Positions 1-8,450 of a stretch of 64,000 nt of DNA are shown one piece after another (the first letter of the stretch is position 1; every line of letters begins with the position of its first letter). The position numbers and the translations under genes were made by a program. The DNA comes from Spirosoma utsteinense. Lineage in GTDB: Bacteria > Bacteroidota > Bacteroidia > Cytophagales > Spirosomataceae. The stretch is from contig NZ_VFIA01000027.1 of NCBI RefSeq assembly GCF_014282275.1, positions 1 through 64,000 of the forward strand, in the 5' to 3' direction. The notes beneath the pieces were generated by a model. It did no database searches, was not told the DNA's origin, and saw nothing but the letters and a program-made list of their open reading frames with translations.

Positions 1-1
1 T

Positions 2-76
2 ACGAACCCACAAGGTCACATTGTACGAATCAGCGATAGGAATCTGCGCGGGTTTATGGAACTTCTATTTAGTTAA
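2..76 (+). other. Possible 3' tail of an upstream gene
   Basis: The second forward frame is open from the window edge to a TAA at 74-76 and would encode about 24 residues ending in MELLFS. So short an open frame can occur by chance, and a second frame is also open to about the same point. It cannot be assigned to a family. The upstream sequence is needed to decide. Confidence 0.15.
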
Positions 77-340
77 CTAGCTCATAGTCACCATCACAAC
101 AAGTCTATTGATTAGAAGGTAGTTTTAAGTAGGACTATTTTCTTGGTCGTACGCAATTAGTAGGCCAGTTTTATCTATAGGTCAACATGTATTGTGTTAT
201 AATATGATCTCACCCCAGTTTAATCCTATAACAGGCTTACCGTTAACCGTTAAGGTTTCAATATCGTCCAAAATTTAGATTTTACAAGGGCATATTCAGT
301 GTGTCTGGCAGGAGATTTTAGCCTTGCTTTATATAAACTG
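77..340. other. AT-rich intergenic stretch, nothing recognised
   Basis: This AT-rich stretch has no open frame of useful length on either strand, and I see no strong hairpin, repeat or RNA-like element before the terminator near 341-390. Confidence 0.4.
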
Positions 341-390
341 CAAAAAAAGACCAACGGACACGCCCGTTGTAAACTGGACCTGTCCGTTGG
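341..390 (-). terminator. Intrinsic terminator of the TonB receptor gene
   Basis: A 10-bp perfect inverted repeat (ccaacggaca at 351-360, tgtccgttgg at 381-390) is followed on the minus strand by a T-run (the A-run at 342-348). It lies about 30 bases past the stop of the receptor gene at 418, so it most likely ends that transcript. Confidence 0.75.
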
Positions 391-417
391 TATATTAAAA
401 AAAGAAATCCGTTCTGT

Positions 418-2784
418 CTAGAAGGCTACGCGGTAACTCAACACAGGCAGCAGGCCCGTCTGATAACTGGTCCGGGTGGTGCCGGTCTGTAGGTCGAAAT
501 AGCGGCCGAAGACGTTCTGACGGTTGGTTACATTTTGAACATCGAGCGAGACAGTGCGGGTCGATCGGGGGCGGTTTCCTTTCCAGCTGAACCGAACATC
601 GGTGCGGAAATAATCGGGTAGCTGACCGGTGTAGGCCAGGTTATCGTACTGAACCGTTTCACCTCGCTCCTGCGAAGCTGCCAGATCGATGGGTGTGTCG
701 CGGTAGCCGCCATAATAGGTCAGTTTAACGTTCAGGCCAATGGTGCTGTTCCTGAACAGGCCATGATCCCCTGTTATGATCTCCTTGCCAGCCAGGAAGC
801 TGGTTGCATGGCGTCCGTCGAAACGGCTGCTCCGCCAGACCTGATCCGATCCACGGTATTCCGACCGGTACAGCGACGACGACAGCAGGAAATACACGTT
901 GTTGTGCAGAAACTGCTCCAGGGTTAGTTCCAGCCCATAATTACGCCCGGTGCCGCTGTTCACCAACCGTTTTGTGGTCAACCCATCGAGGTAATTAATG
1001 AGCGCAAACGAATCGGCCGTGTCGGCACTAACGGGAATGTTGAACAGCGACTGGTAATAGGTTTCCGCTTTCAGCCGTAGGTTGTCGGCCAGCCGTCGGT
1101 CGTAAGCCAGCACGATATGGTGGGCACGGGTGAAACCGAGATTCCGGTTCGACGACTGCATCGCATCGCCAGCCGGTCGACGGGCAAACAGTACTGCCGG
1201 GTTCTGCGTCTGGCTGTGGAGGCCATACCCCAGGCTTAGCGACTGCCCCGACTGGAACGTCCAGCGTACCGACCCTCGGGGTTCAAGGGCCTGCGTGCCG
1301 TTCAGGAACAGGCGCAGATAGTGCAGGCCAGCGTTGAGCGTTAGTTGCTCCGAGACCCGGTAATTCCATTGGCCAAAGGCTTGCAGCGTCTGGGTACCCT
1401 GACCAGGAACCCGCAGGGTCGTGAGCACCTGCCGCTGTTGGGCATCCCATTCGTTGCGCGACAACTCATAACCGATCCCGGCACCGATCAGGCCCGTCCG
1501 AAACGTGTGCCGAACGGTTGGTTTATACGTCATCGTGCTGGATAGGGTAATTCTGCGGATCGTGTATTGCTCCCGGTAGCGTAATTCGGGCGCGTAATCT
1601 TCCGTGAGGTAATCGCTCTGGTAGTTGTTCTGGTAGCCTGATCCGGATACGATCGTTTTAAGAAATGCCCGTCGTCCGATATTGACTGAATGCGTCAGGC
1701 CGATGGCTCCGGTATTCGCCAGAAACCGTTCGTTATAGCGGTCGAACGTATTGACCCAGACTGTTGAGTCGCGTACGGCATCGGTATGTTGGCTACTCAA
1801 TCCGCCGAACCCGAACAGGGTAAACGTCCCCGTTTTGGCCGTTGGCAAATAGATATTGAACGAAAAGTCCTGAAAGGTTGTGACGCCTGTCCCAATGTTA
1901 AGGCCAATCCGGCTCAGTATACCCAGTGTCGAGTAGCGATAGTTGAACAGATACGAGCCTTTGTACCCCTTGCTGAATGGTCCTTCACTCGACACATCGA
2001 TGCCAAGTACGCCCGCCTGTATGGTATGTTCTGCCTTTTGATTGTTGCCCCGGCGCAGGCGAAGGTCGAACACGCCCGACAGTGCGTTTCCGTATTCGGC
2101 CGGGAAAGCACCGGTCATGAAGTCAGAATTGGCCAGGAGCTGGGCACTCAGGATCGAGATGCCGCCGGAGGCCGTACCAACGTTAGCGAAGTGGTTGGGA
2201 TTGGGTATTTCGACGCCCTCCATGCGCCAGAGGAGACCATTGGGGGTGTTTCCCCGAATGACGATGGTGTTGTTACCGTCACTGGCACCGACAACACCGG
2301 CATAAGCCGTGGCCATACGGGCAGGATCGTTGACGGCTGCCGCAAAGCGCTGTGTCTCTTCGACCGAAAACGTTCGTGCCGATACGGTTGACATTTCATT
2401 CAGGGGTTTGTCCTTTTCAACGGTTGGCTTGACGGTTACTTCAGCCAGCTGCCCCACAGTTTCTTCAAGCGCAATGGTCAGGACCAGTTCCTTGCCCGCA
2501 TCGACCACGATGTTGGACAGCAGTGCGTCTTTGTAACCCACAAACGAGATCCTGAGCGTTTGCCGCCCCACCCGAACGCCCGATAGTCGGAACGATCCGT
2601 CGGTTTCGGTCATGGTTCCCTGAGCTGGGCTGGTGTTTATGAGCAGGACCGTTGCGCCGGGGATGGGTGTTTGCAGACTTTGGTCGACCACCGTCCCACG
2701 AACCGTTTGGGTAAGCGGTTGAGACAGCGCCGTGGTGGCTACAAAAAGAACTGGGAGCAGGGCTGAACAGGAGGAGATTCGCAT
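418..2784 (-). CDS. TonB-dependent outer-membrane receptor without an STN domain
   Basis: This 788-residue outer-membrane receptor probably imports an iron complex or another bulky nutrient with energy from TonB. The start gives a normal signal peptide (about residues 1-21, ending in TALSQ). Residues about 28-105 form a carboxypeptidase-regulatory-like beta-sandwich (GTVVDQSLQTPIPGATVLL). A plug domain (about 130-240) and a 22-strand-type barrel follow, ending in the usual aromatic residue (VAF). It lacks the N-terminal STN signalling domain that FecA-type receptors use to reach FecR. That domain is instead found in the neighbouring gene at 2984-4879. It is the last gene of a minus-strand set sigma factor, FecR, STN protein, receptor, about 200 bases beyond the STN gene. 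The substrate cannot be told from the sequence. Confidence 0.9.
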   Translation of the reverse strand: MRISSCSALLPVLFVATTALSQPLTQTVRGTVVDQSLQTPIPGATVLLINTSPAQGTMTETDGSFRLSGVRVGRQTLRISFVGYKDALLSNIVVDAGKELVLTIALEETVGQLAEVTVKPTVEKDKPLNEMSTVSARTFSVEETQRFAAAVNDPARMATAYAGVVGASDGNNTIVIRGNTPNGLLWRMEGVEIPNPNHFANVGTASGGISILSAQLLANSDFMTGAFPAEYGNALSGVFDLRLRRGNNQKAEHTIQAGVLGIDVSSEGPFSKGYKGSYLFNYRYSTLGILSRIGLNIGTGVTTFQDFSFNIYLPTAKTGTFTLFGFGGLSSQHTDAVRDSTVWVNTFDRYNERFLANTGAIGLTHSVNIGRRAFLKTIVSGSGYQNNYQSDYLTEDYAPELRYREQYTIRRITLSSTMTYKPTVRHTFRTGLIGAGIGYELSRNEWDAQQRQVLTTLRVPGQGTQTLQAFGQWNYRVSEQLTLNAGLHYLRLFLNGTQALEPRGSVRWTFQSGQSLSLGYGLHSQTQNPAVLFARRPAGDAMQSSNRNLGFTRAHHIVLAYDRRLADNLRLKAETYYQSLFNIPVSADTADSFALINYLDGLTTKRLVNSGTGRNYGLELTLEQFLHNNVYFLLSSSLYRSEYRGSDQVWRSSRFDGRHATSFLAGKEIITGDHGLFRNSTIGLNVKLTYYGGYRDTPIDLAASQERGETVQYDNLAYTGQLPDYFRTDVRFSWKGNRPRSTRTVSLDVQNVTNRQNVFGRYFDLQTGTTRTSYQTGLLPVLSYRVAF

Positions 2785-2920
2785 AGCGTTTGTGAATTGT
2801 TTGCGCTATGACCGCTTCGACTCCCATGGCCCCTATGCAGCTTTTGATTTTATTTGCCTGTATTTGAGAATTATAGCGTCAATGTGCGATAAGCCTTAAG
2901 GATTCGCCCAATGCCTGAAT

Positions 2921-2945
2921 CCCCGTAGGGATTGTCCCTACGGGG
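2921..2945. terminator. Hairpin between the STN-repeat gene and the TonB receptor
   Basis: A 10-bp perfect inverted repeat (ccccgtaggg, 2921-2930; ccctacgggg, 2936-2945) has a 5-base loop. It lies between the stop of the STN-repeat gene (2984) and the receptor start (2784). No T-run follows on either strand, so it may be a weak terminator, an mRNA-stabilising stem that lowers receptor expression relative to the upstream genes, or a processing site. Confidence 0.5.
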
Positions 2946-2983
2946 TCAGCTTATTTTAGGGTTAACATCATACTGAACTGCTA

Positions 2984-4879
2984 TTACAACCTCACCCGCA
3001 GCCCCGCCTGCCAGCCGAGCCAGCCCGACCATTCGTCGAGGTCATTATCTGGTCCATTCGGTGTTGTGATGAGGGCGGGAAGCGTCACCCTGGCCAGTGG
3101 GTTACTGACTGGGTTGTCCGAGTAATAGCCGTTTAGAGCAGGTCCGAACGATAAGCCGAAATGAGAGCCGAACTGCTTTGTAACCAGGGGCGTAAGGCGC
3201 AGTAGCAGATTCAGGTTCCGGACACCTTCACCGGTGCGGTTGAGCTGATGGGCACTACCTTCCAGCGCCAATGACCAGCCCCGGCGTTCGGCGGTGGCGG
3301 TACCGAGGCCGTAGCCGTAACTCCAGATGTTTGTATTTGGGTTGATACCTGCCGTAAACAGATTATAAAACGAGCGGACACCGGTGCGGAACGTGGCGTT
3401 CAGCGTTGTTACTTCATTGGCCGATCCTTCCAGACTTCTATATCCGTTTTTATGGACATAACTCAGGAAGCCAACAGGCGCGCGTTCCGACGATCGGGCA
3501 ATGTTGATAAACCCAACTTGCCGCCCACGGACTACATCCTGAGCTATGTTTATAAACCCGCTCACCTGCCAGCCTGAAAGCTGTCCGCGCATGATATTCG
3601 TAAACCCGGCCAGTTGAAGGCCCCGTACGTCTCCTCCGTTGACATTGGCAAAGCCTGCCGCCTGGATGCCCTGCATCGTTTTCAGATTGGCGTTGAGAAA
3701 CCCTGCCATCTGAAGGCCTTTCACTTCACCCGCAACCGTATTCAGAAAGCCGGCCATTTGCAGGCCGTGGGTGTTTCCGGCCACCGTGTTCAGGAAACCA
3801 GCCAGCTGCACGGGGCCAACATTCCCCCGGTTCATATTAAAAAAGCCGGCCATCTGAAGGCCATTGGTGTTGCCACCAACCAAATTACCGAAGCCTGCCG
3901 CCTGGAGTCCCTGAACGTCCTGGCGAACCAGATTTAAAAACCCACCCAGTTCCATCTTTCGAACGCCCAGCGAATAGCCCATCAGGGCGTTTATCGAGTA
4001 ATCGTTGATGATTCGCCCACCCAACATGCCGTTGGTACCGATGCCCGGTACCAACGAAAACTGCCAGGTCCGGTACAGGGTGTCGCGGTCAAGGTTGATG
4101 TCGGTAATCAGTTGTTTGGTCGATAGTGCCCAGCGGCCAATGGTTTGGCGGCTTCGGTCCAGAAACGACGCGGGCATGGCAACGACGCTGGAATCGGCGG
4201 AGGCAAACACGACCTGACGGTCGGTTAAGACCGATAGCGTCGTTGAGTCAACGGGGAGGGGGCGGGTGTCCAGTGGGTTAACGGTGGCCGGATAGGCGGA
4301 GGGGCGGCTGTTCGCTGCCGTCAGGTAAATATTCTGAGGCTGCGACTGGCGCGACTGGATCGAAAGCGACTGACTCAGGTAGTCCTGCCGCCGGACTTCA
4401 AGCCGGATCAGAGAAAGGCCTGCGGGTAGTTTGAGCCGGTAATAGCCGTACTCATTCGAGGTGGCCGACCGTAGCGACGTTCGTTCGAATATACTTACGG
4501 CCCTGATTCGGTCGCTTGTCTGCCCATCAATGACATAGCCATCCAGGATGAAATCTTTGGGTTGTTCGGGGTCGTCGGCGCGGAGCAGGATGACGTGGTT
4601 GCCCCGCGAACGGAGCCGGACGCTGCCGCCGAATAACTGCCCCAGCACCTCCCGGACCGGTCGGTTTACAGCCCGCAGGGTAACAGGTCGGGCCTGGTTC
4701 AGAATCGCCGGGTTATAGGAAAAGCTGAATTTCCCCACCTGGCTGATGGTGGCCAATGCCTGGCTGAGCGATTCGTTACGCAGGGTAAGTGAGATGAGCC
4801 GTTCGAGGGGAGGAACCGACTGTGCCTGTAATGTGTCCGACAGAAAGAATAACAGAATGAGTAATCGAATGGAGGTCAT
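2984..4879 (-). CDS. STN-domain protein with 16-residue surface-type repeats
   Basis: This 631-residue exported protein sits between FecR and a TonB receptor. I chose the ATG at 4877-4879 because it gives a clean signal peptide (MTSIRLLILLFFLSD..., cleaved near residue 20). A longer frame reaches 4960 and overlaps fecR by four bases. Residues about 23-105 are an STN (secretin/TonB short N-terminal) domain with the pattern LxxALxxISQ...FSYNP. Residues about 110-190 are carboxypeptidase-regulatory-like (GYVIDG, EYGYYRLKLPAG). Residues about 310-460 hold eight to nine repeats of 16 residues with the pattern GLQxAGFxN, resembling the Leptospira LA_2272-type surface repeats (inference from pattern). 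The C-terminal 170 residues look like a small beta-barrel. It may carry the signal from the outer membrane to FecR in place of the receptor's missing STN domain (inference). The repeat function is unknown. Confidence 0.8.
   Translation of the reverse strand: MTSIRLLILLFFLSDTLQAQSVPPLERLISLTLRNESLSQALATISQVGKFSFSYNPAILNQARPVTLRAVNRPVREVLGQLFGGSVRLRSRGNHVILLRADDPEQPKDFILDGYVIDGQTSDRIRAVSIFERTSLRSATSNEYGYYRLKLPAGLSLIRLEVRRQDYLSQSLSIQSRQSQPQNIYLTAANSRPSAYPATVNPLDTRPLPVDSTTLSVLTDRQVVFASADSSVVAMPASFLDRSRQTIGRWALSTKQLITDINLDRDTLYRTWQFSLVPGIGTNGMLGGRIINDYSINALMGYSLGVRKMELGGFLNLVRQDVQGLQAAGFGNLVGGNTNGLQMAGFFNMNRGNVGPVQLAGFLNTVAGNTHGLQMAGFLNTVAGEVKGLQMAGFLNANLKTMQGIQAAGFANVNGGDVRGLQLAGFTNIMRGQLSGWQVSGFINIAQDVVRGRQVGFINIARSSERAPVGFLSYVHKNGYRSLEGSANEVTTLNATFRTGVRSFYNLFTAGINPNTNIWSYGYGLGTATAERRGWSLALEGSAHQLNRTGEGVRNLNLLLRLTPLVTKQFGSHFGLSFGPALNGYYSDNPVSNPLARVTLPALITTPNGPDNDLDEWSGWLGWQAGLRVRL
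3500..3955 (-). repeat. 48-bp coding repeats (GLQxAGFxN units)
   Basis: Within the STN protein gene, eight to nine tandem units of 48 bp encode 16-residue repeats. Successive unit heads are GLQAAGF, GLQMAGF, PVQLAGF, GLQMAGF, GLQMAGF, GIQAAGF, GLQLAGF, GWQVSGF and GRQVGF. The protein period is strict while the DNA copies have diverged, which suggests old repeats kept by selection for structure. Confidence 0.85.
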
Positions 4880-4956
4880 AGCGAATAAACGAGTTTGTCC
4901 AATGACCACTAAGTTGCATCTTACCCCTACGCCGGACATAAACAGGCCCTTCCCGA

Positions 4957-6000
4957 TCATACTCCGCAGCCTGCGCCTGTCAGCACATAGGCATCCCCTT
5001 CGCGTTTAATAGTCAGCGACAGCGTTTCGCTCACAACGGCCAACACAACGTCGATAGATTCAGCGCCAAAATCGGCGGTCAGGCGGCACCGCCCGACCGC
5101 AGGATTATCAAGCCGGATAGTCGTGCCATATACCTCGCGCAGGGTTTGAACGACCTCTGCCAGGGATGTATTGGTGAATGATAACCGCCCGGTCTGGTAG
5201 GCCAGCCGGTTTGCATCGAGCGGTACCGTCCGGCGGATGGTGTCAACTGGGTCAAGATACGTAGCCTGTTGATTGGGCATCAAAACCACCGCCTGTCGAG
5301 GGGTCGATAGCTGCACACGCCCCGTTCGTACCGCTACCTGTATGCTATCGCCCAGCGCCCTCACGTTGAATGACGTTCCCAGTACGCGCACCACCGCCCT
5401 GCCCGCCCGCACCCGAAACGGATGCCGCGCGTCGTGCGCAACCTCAAAAAAAGCTTCACCCGTTAGGGCGATATCGCGACTGCTGTCGGCGAAGGTAGCC
5501 GGGTAAGTCAGGCGGCTATTGCGGTTAAGCAGCACCTCCGATCCGTCGGGTAGCGTTAGCCGGCGGGTTGTCGTCGTAGTGGCTGCCGATAGGAGCGGGG
5601 TCTGTTGCAACGATTCGGTGGAGCGCGTCAGCCGCCAAACCGATACCCCCGCCAGTAGGGCCAGCGTAAGCATGGCCGCCATCCGGCTGTAAACGACCCA
5701 ACGGCTGCGTTTGGGACCAGCAGAGTCCAGCGGTCGAATAACTGGGTTGGCTGGGGATTCGGCTGCGCCGTTCATTTTCGAACGAACCCGTTGCCAGGCC
5801 GCGTCGGTATTGATGCTGGCTGGACGGCCCAATGCTTCTGCCGTTGTCCAGATGCGGGAGAACCGGTCGAACTCGCGTTGATTGGCAGGGTTGGTAAGCC
5901 AGCGACGAACCCGGTCGGTCTCTGTTAGCGAGGCTTCACCCGCCAGGAATTTGCCCAGCAGTGCGTCGTCGATTGGAAGTTGCGATTCGGTTGCCATCAT
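4957..6000 (-). CDS. FecR family anti-sigma factor (full length)
   Basis: This 347-residue inner-membrane regulator holds or activates the ECF sigma factor encoded just upstream. Visible parts, in order: an N-terminal sigma-binding region (about 1-65, including RWLTNPANQREFDRFSRIW), one membrane helix near residues 103-122 (MLTLALLAGVSVW), the FecR beta domain (about 140-240, RRLTLPDGSEVLLNRNS, GEAFFEVAHD, TSFNVRA), and a C-terminal DUF4974 domain (about 270-345). Its start overlaps the sigma gene stop by four bases (5997-6000), so translational coupling is likely. DUF4974 is the STN-like part that normally meets the signalling domain of a receptor; here the partner is probably the STN protein encoded next. 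Confidence 0.93.
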   Translation of the reverse strand: MMATESQLPIDDALLGKFLAGEASLTETDRVRRWLTNPANQREFDRFSRIWTTAEALGRPASINTDAAWQRVRSKMNGAAESPANPVIRPLDSAGPKRSRWVVYSRMAAMLTLALLAGVSVWRLTRSTESLQQTPLLSAATTTTTRRLTLPDGSEVLLNRNSRLTYPATFADSSRDIALTGEAFFEVAHDARHPFRVRAGRAVVRVLGTSFNVRALGDSIQVAVRTGRVQLSTPRQAVVLMPNQQATYLDPVDTIRRTVPLDANRLAYQTGRLSFTNTSLAEVVQTLREVYGTTIRLDNPAVGRCRLTADFGAESIDVVLAVVSETLSLTIKREGDAYVLTGAGCGV

Positions 6001-6578
6001 GCCCCGACCCCCCAGGCCAGTAAAAGTAAAAGTGGTAAATAATCGCTCAGTTCGGTTCGAAGAATACGAAGTGCCTTGCCAATCTGGTTTTCAACCGTCT
6101 TGGCAGCTATACCCAGGCGGTCTGCAATTTCTTTGTACGATAGTTCATCGAATCGGCTCAGCTCGAACACGCGCCGACATTGTTCGGGCAGTTGACCAAT
6201 GGCCTTGTGCAGGCGGCTATTCAGCTCATCGGCCAGCAGGGATTGAGTCGGACTACCGGCGTCGGCGTAGAGTTCGGTAGCGGCCTGTTCGCGGTGGCCT
6301 GCCTGAACGGATTGCTGGTTGAGCCGGTTCAGGCAGCGGTTGTGCGCGGCACGATATAAATAAGCCTTCAGCGAAGTGGTTATAAGCAGTGAGTCGCGCC
6401 GTTCCCAGATCGTCAGGAAAACGCTTTGAACAATTTCCTCTGCTTCGTCGGCATCCCCCATAATAGGTGTTGCATAGCGGCATAGCGGAGCATAGTACTG
6501 ACGAAATACGGATTCGAACACCGCTTCGTTGCCGATGCGGATAGCGCCGATCAGGGATTCGTCCGGATTCGTCTGCAC
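5997..6578 (-). CDS. ECF RNA polymerase sigma-70 factor, FecI-like
   Basis: This sigma factor should direct transcription of its own locus when released by the FecR partner. Region 2 (FRQYYAPLCRYATPIMGD, EEIVQSVFLTIWERR) and region 4 (LPEQCRRVFELSRF, LSYKEIADRLGIAAKTVENQ) are complete. I start at a GTG (6576-6578), which gives 193 residues, the usual length. The ATG at 6689 would add 37 residues that look non-coding and would lie upstream of a probable -7 element (CATCTTTG on the minus strand, plus-strand 6663-6670). The GTG start is an inference. It overlaps fecR by four bases. Confidence 0.88.
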   Translation of the reverse strand: MQTNPDESLIGAIRIGNEAVFESVFRQYYAPLCRYATPIMGDADEAEEIVQSVFLTIWERRDSLLITTSLKAYLYRAAHNRCLNRLNQQSVQAGHREQAATELYADAGSPTQSLLADELNSRLHKAIGQLPEQCRRVFELSRFDELSYKEIADRLGIAAKTVENQIGKALRILRTELSDYLPLLLLLAWGVGA

Positions 6579-6768
6579 AAAAGGAGCCGTTGTCGTCAGT
6601 GGATGTGGGTGTTTTCGGTGACTTTTAACTAAGACCACCGAAACGCAGTGTACCCCTATGCAAAGATGAAAAAAAATAGTCACCCTCACCCACAGACCGT
6701 ATCGTCATCGATTAACCGGCCGGACAGTAGCCCGGTGCTGCCGATTCGGTCACTACACCTGGCGCTGG

Positions 6769-7182
6769 TTAAAAACCGATACGCTCCCGGCTTTGGGTCA
6801 TACCAATAGAGCGGGCTAGTTCCAGCGCGATACGGTCGTCGTACCGGCGTTTGTAGAACTCGGCTTCGAGCCGGAGTTTTTCCAGCTCGACCTGCTGCTT
6901 CTCCACCGTTAACCGGAGCGTTTCCAGTTCGTGATTCAGCTGATCAACAGGTTGGCTATCGATAACCTGGGCGGGGATGGCCTCATCGGTTAGCAGCGTG
7001 ACGGGCGAGACGTCGAGAACCGTAGCGATTTGCGATAGACGGGAGAGCGTAAGGTCGGTTTTGCCACGTTCGATGTCGCCATAAGCCGTTGTCGACAAGC
7101 TGAGTAAATCGGCCATATTCTCCTGCGACAGGCCGCGCTGGAGCCGTTGCAGACGGATCCGTTCGGGAAGGGAATGTTTCAT
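6769..7182 (-). CDS. XRE-family helix-turn-helix regulator with C-terminal coiled coil
   Basis: This 137-residue DNA-binding protein has a Cro/CI-type HTH at about residues 5-65 (IRLQRLQRGLSQENMADLLS, ending near VSPVTLL). A charged heptad-rich segment of about 45 residues follows (QLNHELETLRLTVEKQQVEL) and should form a dimerising coiled coil. It is a single gene transcribed away from clpP, with no partner toxin gene beside it. Targets are unknown; an autoregulatory or stress-related role is possible but not shown. Confidence 0.88.
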   Translation of the reverse strand: MKHSLPERIRLQRLQRGLSQENMADLLSLSTTAYGDIERGKTDLTLSRLSQIATVLDVSPVTLLTDEAIPAQVIDSQPVDQLNHELETLRLTVEKQQVELEKLRLEAEFYKRRYDDRIALELARSIGMTQSRERIGF

Positions 7183-7443
7183 ATCAAGTGATACCGATAA
7201 ATTCTAAACACAGACTGACAGGGTTTTTCGGTTGGATAACGCAATTTTGCATCGTTCGGTGCGAGTTTTTGATCGGTGCCCGGCGCTACAATCGGCAGTT
7301 ATAGTCTTACCGAACGTACAAAATTTTCTGTACAGACTACCTTTCCTTTGTGTTCTCACTGAAATTTCGGTGTTTGTGGCCTGAAAAAAACCGAAACTTA
7401 CACCGCCTAATCATCGTTTTAAAACCAAAGCGTAAACCAAGAT

Positions 7444-8136
7444 ATGAATCTCCAGAACGAATTCCGCAAGTTTGCCGTGCAACATATGGGTCTTAACGGC
7501 CTTACCGTCGATGGCTACGTTACCCACACGATCAACAACCAGCATACCGTTGAAAATATGACCCGTTCGGTCATTGAAGAACGTCCAATGAATTTCCGTG
7601 AAGTCGACGTGTTTTCGCGTCTGATGGCTGACCGGATCATTTTCATGGGCTTACCTGTCGACGATAACATTGCCAATATCATCGTCGCTCAACTCCTGTT
7701 TCTGGAGTCGGCCGATCCCAAGAAAGATATTCTGATGTACCTGAACAGCCCCGGCGGATCCGTATATGCGGGTTTGGGTATTTATGACACCATGCAATAC
7801 GTACGGCCCGATGTAGCTACTGTCTGCACAAGCCTGGCCGCATCGATGGGTGCTGTATTGCTGGCCGGTGGTGCGGCTGGCAAGCGCTCGGCCCTGCCTC
7901 ATGCCCGGGTTATGATCCACCAGCCATCGGGTGGTGCCCAGGGCCAGTCGGTCGATATGGAAATCACCGTTCGGGAAATCGTTAAGCTCCGTCAGGAACT
8001 GTACGAAATTCTGGCTAATCACACAGGGCAGACGGTTGAACAGATCGAACTCGATTCGAACCGTGACAACTGGATGCGGGCTGAAGAAGCAAAAGCTTAT
8101 GGCCTGATCGATGAAGTACTGCGCCGGGAAAAATAG
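7444..8136 (+). CDS. clpP: ATP-dependent Clp protease proteolytic subunit ClpP
   Basis: ClpP forms the tetradecameric serine protease chamber that degrades proteins fed by ClpX. The catalytic triad is visible as Ser134 (AASMGA), His159 (MIHQP) and Asp208 (RDNWM). The fold signatures [10 protein letters not shown] and the C-terminal YGLIDEVL are present. Compared with E. coli the protein has a longer N-terminus of about 45 residues (before VIEERPM), common in Bacteroidota and perhaps removed on maturation. clpX follows on the same strand, but a strong terminator after clpP and a promoter-like element before clpX suggest that clpX can also be transcribed on its own. Confidence 0.97.
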   Translation: MNLQNEFRKFAVQHMGLNGLTVDGYVTHTINNQHTVENMTRSVIEERPMNFREVDVFSRLMADRIIFMGLPVDDNIANIIVAQLLFLESADPKKDILMYLNSPGGSVYAGLGIYDTMQYVRPDVATVCTSLAASMGAVLLAGGAAGKRSALPHARVMIHQPSGGAQGQSVDMEITVREIVKLRQELYEILANHTGQTVEQIELDSNRDNWMRAEEAKAYGLIDEVLRREK

Positions 8137-8161
8137 TAGCTGGTTTTTACGGAATACCCTG

Positions 8162-8199
8162 AAACGCGAAGGTGCTTTGAGCGCCTTCGCGTTTTTAGT
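8162..8199 (+). terminator. Intrinsic terminator after clpP
   Basis: A 14-bp stem with one mismatch (aaacgcgaaggtgc at 8162-8175 with gcgccttcgcgttt at 8181-8194) runs into a T-run. It lies 25 bases past the clpP stop. Confidence 0.85.
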
Positions 8200-8377
8200 G
8201 CAGAAGCCTCAGGCTACAGGTTCTATGAGGGTTATTTAGTTAATCTGTCTGTTAACTAGGAGTTTGCTGGTCTGCCAACCGAATGATAAATTTGTAATCG
8301 ACCACTGCCTGAGTCACAGCCGGTTTATAATTTTATAGCCGTCTATTGTTAACAAAGCCCGTAAAATTATCGTTTAC

Positions 8378-8385
8378 TAACTTTG
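8378..8385 (+). promoter_or_regulatory. Candidate -7 element (TAACTTTG) for clpX
   Basis: TAACTTTG matches the Bacteroidota -7 consensus TAnnTTTG exactly. Transcription would begin near 8392, ahead of clpX. I find no TTG at the expected -33 distance, so the call rests on the -7 element alone. Confidence 0.45.
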
Positions 8386-8450
8386 GTTACTACGCTCTGT
8401 AAATGAATGTGTTAACCAACTTAAACTACCTATTTACTCTGCAACCATTC

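Noticed and set aside
1786-2391. 201-codon plus-strand frame inside the TonB receptor
   Set aside because: It is a shadow frame of a well-supported receptor gene on the minus strand and shows no domain or signal.
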